A DNA stretch of 32,753 nt. Source: an uncultured Prevotella sp. (GTDB taxonomy: Bacteria > Bacteroidota > Bacteroidia > Bacteroidales > Bacteroidaceae). This document shows, piece after piece, positions 29,600 to 32,753 of this stretch. The position numbers were made by a program, and so were the translations under genes. The stretch covers positions 1 through 32,753 of the forward strand of contig ONLG01000018.1 of the NCBI GenBank assembly GCA_900318625.1. The letters run 5' to 3'. How positions within the stretch are numbered: the first letter of the stretch is position 1; every line of letters begins with the position of its first letter. A model generated the notes under the pieces. That model ran no database searches, was not told the DNA's origin, and was given only the letters and a program-made list of their open reading frames with translations.

Positions 29600-29655
29600 C
29601 TAAGGAGAATGGGAGGTGGGGAGCAAAATGACTCCTGATCTCCTGTTCTCCTTAG
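29600..29655 (-). terminator. Terminator of the glycine-zipper lipoprotein gene
   Basis: CTAAGGAGAA (29600-29609) pairs with TTCTCCTTAG (29646-29655). Pairing continues through two G-T pairs to GGAG/CTCC, a 16-bp stem with a 24-nt loop. On the minus strand ATTGTTTTTC follows. It lies 32 bases beyond the stop at 29688. Confidence 0.7.
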
Positions 29656-29687
29656 ACGTAGAGTGGCAGCAAGGCTTCCCGTGCGCC

Positions 29688-30113
29688 TTAGATGTTGAGG
29701 TCTATGCGGTCGTCGCCGCTGTTGGTGCTGTCGAAACCGCTTTCGTCGTCACCATTTTTTGGAGCCTGTGGAGTTGTTTCCGGCTCATTGTTCTCGCGGT
29801 TCTCCTTATAGGGGTTGATGCCGCGTGCCTTGTTCTGCTGCACTCGCTCGTAGTGTTCATGCACATCGTCGGCTTCGCGCTGTGCCTGACGTTTGTCGGC
29901 TGCCGCTCCTGCAGCTGCTCCAAGGGCTGCTCCTCCGGCAAGTCCTATGAGCGAGCCAACGCTCGACCCGTGGCCACCGCCTACTATGCCGCCAATGGCC
30001 GTGCCTATGAGCGAGCCAAGCGTGCCGCCGGCATAGGCTCCAGAGCCAGTGTATGTGTCGCAGCTGCTTACCAGTATGGTTGCGCTGAGAAGGATGATGA
30101 TGTTCTTTTTCAT
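29688..30113 (-). CDS. Glycine-zipper lipoprotein
   Basis: From the ATG at 30113 the protein is 141 residues; the longer frame upstream crosses the promoter. A lipobox ends V-S-S-C (Cys18). Residues about 20-72 form a glycine/alanine-rich zipper with repeated G-x-x-x-G spacing (for example G-T-A-I-G-G-I-V-G-G-G) that can pack helices in a membrane. The C-terminal half is polar and acidic (N-R-E-N-N-E-P-E, D-D-E-S-G). Related glycine-zipper lipoproteins of Gram-negatives are outer-membrane proteins linked to envelope stress or surface structure; the role here is unknown. It has its own promoter and terminator, with palindromes upstream of the promoter. Confidence 0.8.
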   Translation of the reverse strand: MKKNIIILLSATILVSSCDTYTGSGAYAGGTLGSLIGTAIGGIVGGGHGSSVGSLIGLAGGAALGAAAGAAADKRQAQREADDVHEHYERVQQNKARGINPYKENRENNEPETTPQAPKNGDDESGFDSTNSGDDRIDLNI

Positions 30114-30144
30114 TTTTGCAAGCAGATTATTATGTTTCACGCTG

Positions 30145-30152
30145 CAAATATA
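30145..30152 (-). promoter_or_regulatory. Promoter -7 element TATATTTG for the glycine-zipper lipoprotein
   Basis: The minus strand reads TATATTTG 32 bases upstream of the ATG at 30113, followed upstream by an A/T-rich tract. Confidence 0.65.
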
Positions 30153-30181
30153 TTTATTTTTTTTAATAAGTGAAAATCCAA

Positions 30182-30255
30182 TTTCCCTATTTCGATATAG
30201 GGAAACCCCTATATTGGCTCTATGTTGGCTCCTTGACTGCTGCAGGTTGAGCCAA
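30182..30255. promoter_or_regulatory. Palindrome and TTGGCTC repeats upstream of the glycine-zipper gene
   Basis: TTTCCCTAT (30182-30190) and ATAGGGAAA (30197-30205) form a 9-bp perfect inverted repeat with a 6-nt spacer. TTGGCTC occurs at 30214-30220 and 30225-30231, and its complement GAGCCAA at 30249-30255. All lie upstream of the minus-strand promoter at 30145, in the position for activator sites. Confidence 0.45.
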
Positions 30256-30607
30256 TAATGTAAAGACAATTACGCAGAAAACGTATCTCTCCGACTTGTC
30301 GTTTCAGAGCCGGAATTGGCGTTTCCGTACCGTCAGACCGCCTTTCCTTCTCTTGTTTGTTCCCTGCGCGGAGGTGCAAAAGCCTGTTTTCGTCACATAT
30401 TTGCGTCCTGGTTGCTTTCTTTTTCGTTTTCTGCCCACTCGCCGAGCGATGCTTTTCGCCGTCCCTTCGGTATGCCTTTTTCAGCCTTCTCAGCCATCAG
30501 AGGTCTTCGGCAGAATATGGCTGGTGGTTCGGAAGTGGCTCTGCATCAAGCCTTTATCGGCTAACGATTTTTTACGGAGGCTTCCGTAAACATTCTCCAA
30601 AGCCTCC

Positions 30608-30666
30608 GGAGCAATGCTACAGCAGCTCTGGAGTACTGCTCCGACGGCCTTGGAGCATTGCTACAG
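30608..30666. repeat. Dispersed GC-rich intergenic repeat (core GGAGCAWTGYTACRG), copy cluster 2
   Basis: GGAGCAATGCTACAG at 30608-30622 and GGAGCATTGCTACAG at 30652-30666 flank a related GGAGTACTGCTCC palindromic unit (30630-30642). GGAGAAACCTTACGGG follows at 30674-30689. The same units occur at 1485-1566. Confidence 0.65.
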
Positions 30667-30772
30667 CAGCCCCGGAGAAACCTTACGGGCCGTCTGCGAA
30701 ACGCCCGGAAGGGCCGCGCGGTATGGCTTGAAGTGCCGTCTAAGGGCGTTTTGTATTAGTTTTCGGTGCGGA

Positions 30773-30824
30773 ATACTCGCATATATGGCGGCGAAAGAAG
30801 CGTTGATGCCAAATATTCGAGTAT
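30773..30824. repeat. Inverted repeat ATACTCG / CGAGTAT with 38-nt interior
   Basis: ATACTCG (30773-30779) and CGAGTAT (30818-30824) enclose 38 nt, the same interior length as the pair at 1322-1377. The GC-rich cluster lies upstream of it here and downstream of it at the first locus. Confidence 0.6.
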
Positions 30825-30893
30825 CGGGAAGGGTGTTGTAAAGATAATTTGGATTTTTCCTAACATCTCACCATCTCACCCCTCACTATCGGT

Positions 30894-30933
30894 AAGAAGA
30901 GTTGCCGCACTACAATGTGGCGGCAATCTTCTT
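30894..30933 (-). terminator. Hairpin at the 3' end of the secreted-protein gene
   Basis: AAGAAGA-g-TTGCCGC (30894-30908) pairs with GCGGCAA-TCTTCTT (30920-30933), leaving one bulged G. It spans the stop codon at 30910-30912. No long T run follows on the minus strand. Confidence 0.5.
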
Positions 30934-31785
30934 CATCATGTGGTCTTTGTCCAGCTTGTTCATCTCGCCGGCAAGTATCTTTATGAGTTCCGCGGGGTAG
31001 TATTTCCTTACGTTCTGCACCAGAGGCACAATGCCGTAGCTGAGCATCGGGAAGCGGCTGTTGCCGTCGGCAAACTGAGACGACAGCGCGAAGCGTAGCG
31101 ACATGATGCGCTTGAGTGTAGTCCGCGCCCGTCCCTTTTTGCTGCGTGGCTGTTTCGCCTTTGCCATCTGGTAAACGTCTATGCCTTCTGCCGTCGGATG
31201 AATATAGTATCGGCTGTTACCGGTGGTAATCTCCATGTAAGTGATGCCTTCGTGGGTGTAGTCCTTCACTTCACTGATAACCTCTTCTACTCCTTCGCCT
31301 ATCGTCAGTACGCGGTTTCGGGCTTCGATGGTCAGCTGTCTGCCATTGGGCGACTGATACAAGCCGTCTACAAGCAGCAACTTCTCGCTCTTGAAGGCTT
31401 CATTTATGTTGTCCCTGTAGAGCGAACGGTCGGTGACGTTGACCGAATAGTATGCCTTGCCGCTCTTGTTGACGAACACGAAGCTCATCTGAGTGCGGAA
31501 GACGCGGTCGCCCGCAGCCACGCCGGCAGGCAAACCGAAGTAGTCGCCCGTGTTCTGGGCCACGGTGTAGGTCTCGCCGTCCTCCCTTACGAGTTTTATG
31601 TAGTACTTGCTTTCGTTGCACACGAGCGTACACTCGTTGTGTGGTGCCCAGTCTTCGAATACGTAGATGTTCTCGCCGTCGGTGTAGTCGGGCCAGTTGG
31701 GGCGTGCCGAAGCGTGCTGAGCGGCAAAGGCAGCCATCAGCAGCGTGAACGTGAGAGTCAGTGCTCTTAGCTGAATGTGTTTCAT
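30910..31785 (-). CDS. Secreted protein of unknown function, 291 aa
   Basis: From the ATG at 31785 the protein starts M-K-H-I-Q-L-R-A-L-T-L-T-F-T and has a Sec signal peptide ending near A-S-A-R (residue 27). The mature part carries two nearby cysteines (N-E-C-T-L-V-C-N) that could form a disulfide, a beta-rich middle (residues about 40-190), and a helical, basic C-terminal section (S-K-K-G-R-A-R-T-T-L-K-R-I and onward). No enzymatic motif or sorting domain is recognised. It follows porT by 31 bases on the same strand, so the two are probably an operon. A periplasmic or cell-surface role linked to secretion is possible but not shown. Confidence 0.65.
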   Translation of the reverse strand: MKHIQLRALTLTFTLLMAAFAAQHASARPNWPDYTDGENIYVFEDWAPHNECTLVCNESKYYIKLVREDGETYTVAQNTGDYFGLPAGVAAGDRVFRTQMSFVFVNKSGKAYYSVNVTDRSLYRDNINEAFKSEKLLLVDGLYQSPNGRQLTIEARNRVLTIGEGVEEVISEVKDYTHEGITYMEITTGNSRYYIHPTAEGIDVYQMAKAKQPRSKKGRARTTLKRIMSLRFALSSQFADGNSRFPMLSYGIVPLVQNVRKYYPAELIKILAGEMNKLDKDHMMKKIAATL

Positions 31786-31816
31786 GGTAGCGGTTATTAG
31801 TGGTTTCAGGTATATG

Positions 31817-32560
31817 TTATTCAAAGTAGAACGACAGCACAATCATCTTTGAATGTACGTCGGAGGCTGCATTGGCATACATGAACATATTTTTGTCGGG
31901 CAGCTTCGAGGCGTGGTTGGGGTCGAGCGCGTTGGTAAGGCCGAACATGAACTTCAGCTCGGGGCGCAGCTTGAAGTAAGGCAGATAGAAGTCGCAGCCC
32001 ACTCCCACCTCGGCAAATGCGTCGAAGCGCTTAAGACGTATGTAGTCGGTTTCCTTTCCCGATAGGTTGAGCATAGGGTTGATGCCCGCAATCAGGTAGG
32101 GGCGGTGGTTGTTGAAGCGTAGCGGAGCCAATATCACGTCGAAGGCAGTCGATATGTATGCCGTCTTCATCTCCTGGTGCTGCACTATGTTGCGTCCGGC
32201 GGCATCCACGTCGGTGTGGTTGAGGAATGTCAGGTGGCGTGTGCCGAAGTACAGCTGTGGTGTCAGGCGAAGCTGAAGGTTGGTGTTGATGCGCAGTTCG
32301 CCTACCACACCCACGTTGAAACCGGCATCCCAGCGGTCCTGCTCCACGGATATGAGCTTTTCGCTGGTCGCTCCGGTCTCGTCGGTGATGAGCTGCGGGC
32401 CTCGGTTCACGAGCTCCATGTCCTGCAGATGTGTGCCCACGACTATTCCAAGGTGGAATGGCCTGAAGTCGATATATGGCTTGTTCTCCACCTTGCGCTC
32501 CTGTGCCGATGCACTCAGCAGACCTACGCACAGCAGCATAATTGTTGTTAACGTTCTCAT
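31817..32560 (-). CDS. porT: PorT-family outer-membrane protein (type IX secretion system)
   Basis: From the ATG at 32560 the protein is 247 residues with a signal peptide (M-R-T-L-T-T-I-M-L-L-C, cleaved near S-A-S-A-Q). The mature protein is a predicted beta barrel and opens with the PorT-like text P-Y-I-D-F-R-P-F-H-L-G-I-V-V-G-T-H-L-Q-D. Later strands include P-Q-L-Y-F-G-T-R-H-L and L-R-P-E-L-K-F-M-F-G-L, and the last residue is a charged E after F-Y-F. PorT (P. gingivalis PG0751) is required for type IX secretion of gingipain-type cargo. The assignment rests on this opening and on length; another small porin-family protein is the alternative. Confidence 0.75.
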   Translation of the reverse strand: MRTLTTIMLLCVGLLSASAQERKVENKPYIDFRPFHLGIVVGTHLQDMELVNRGPQLITDETGATSEKLISVEQDRWDAGFNVGVVGELRINTNLQLRLTPQLYFGTRHLTFLNHTDVDAAGRNIVQHQEMKTAYISTAFDVILAPLRFNNHRPYLIAGINPMLNLSGKETDYIRLKRFDAFAEVGVGCDFYLPYFKLRPELKFMFGLTNALDPNHASKLPDKNMFMYANAASDVHSKMIVLSFYFE

Positions 32561-32663
32561 TCTCTTAAAGAACGCTTCCACAGCATAGTTTATTGTACCA
32601 AAGTGAGTGATTTATTCTCAATGGAGTATGGGAGATTACCCCTAAAGAGATCCGTCACGCTGA

Positions 32664-32753
32664 TTAAGAAACAGTCGTTTTCTTCTTTGTAATCATTTTC
32701 AGCCCGTTTTCAATTTCACTCTCGGTAGGCAGTTTGCCCTGCAATTCTTCGGG
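32664..32753 (-). CDS. C-terminal end of an unrecognised protein (partial)
   Basis: The minus strand holds an open frame of 29 residues ending K-K-K-T-T-V-S before a TAA at 32664-32666; its start lies beyond the window. It reads P-E-E-L-Q-G-K-L-P-T-E-S-E-I-E-N-G-L and is charged and soluble-looking. It is too short to assign. It is on the same strand as porT and about 100 bases upstream of it. Confidence 0.5.
   Translation of the reverse strand, partial: PEELQGKLPTESEIENGLKMITKKKTTVS

Larger units (their letters stand above)
30256..30893. other. Non-coding region with the second dispersed-repeat cluster
   Basis: About 640 bases lie between the palindromes and the terminator-like hairpin of the next minus-strand gene. 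Frames up to 124 codons on the plus strand read as Phe/Ser/Arg-rich low-quality protein and run through the repeats, so they are not called. Repeat content is listed separately; nothing else is seen. Confidence 0.55.

Noticed and set aside
30296-30731. Overlapping Phe/Ser/Arg-rich frames of 82-124 codons
   Set aside because: All three frames are open at once, the composition is not protein-like, and they enter the repeat cluster.
1-32753. tRNA, rRNA or insertion-sequence genes
   Set aside because: Scanning the gaps showed no tRNA-like T-arm and anticodon arrangement, no rRNA sequence and no transposase; a tRNAscan or ISfinder run would settle it.

Overview
The window looks like a chromosomal segment of a Bacteroidales bacterium, most likely Prevotella or a close relative. 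The evidence is the gene families (PorT of type IX secretion, class II aldolase, rSAM/lipoprotein pair, DUF6056-type membrane protein), the lack of strong Shine-Dalgarno sites, and the repeated Bacteroidetes promoter element TAnnTTTG, several times with TTTG 18-20 nt upstream. No rRNA, tRNA, CRISPR array or transposase was found. Assignments rest on reading motifs by eye; no database search was run.

Layout. 1-1.2 kb: the tail of one gene and a complete unrecognised gene, both AT-rich. 1.2-2.0 kb: non-coding DNA with a dispersed repeat that recurs at 30.6-30.8 kb. 2.0-6.3 kb (minus strand): a 5'-nucleotidase split into two secreted polypeptides, NADP-type glutamate dehydrogenase, and a membrane-anchored SUMF1-fold protein. 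6.4-12.2 kb: a large receiver/PPDK-type ATP-grasp protein, aquaporin, a solitary HigA-like regulator (minus) and fructose-bisphosphate aldolase. 12.2-15.2 kb: an AT-rich restriction-modification island (cytosine-5 methyltransferase plus overlapping PD-(D/E)XK endonuclease). 15.2-20.9 kb: NAD(P)HX repair enzyme (minus), then hpt, adk, obgE and pgeF, separated by several kinds of short repeat. 20.9-25.1 kb: three envelope genes (GT2 polyprenyl-phosphate glycosyltransferase and two polytopic membrane proteins). 25.1-27.0 kb (minus): a small basic protein, a four-helix-bundle protein bounded by inverted repeats, and a stand-alone AICAR formyltransferase. 27.1-29.0 kb: two paralogous small lipoproteins and a radical SAM/SPASM enzyme. 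29.0-32.75 kb (minus): ribosomal protein L19, a glycine-zipper lipoprotein, a secreted protein of unknown function, PorT, and the end of a further gene.

The most interesting system is the three-gene operon at 27.1-29.0 kb. Two divergent lipoproteins share a nearly identical core, R-(I/M)-G-R-x-x-C-V-Y-G-G-P-N, and the second overlaps the radical SAM start by an ATGA. This suggests a surface or periplasmic lipoprotein modified by the radical SAM enzyme before export. Also worth attention are the receiver/ATP-grasp protein, which lacks recognisable phosphohistidine and PEP-binding domains, the restriction-modification island with a terminator-like hairpin in its leader, and several families of intergenic repeats.
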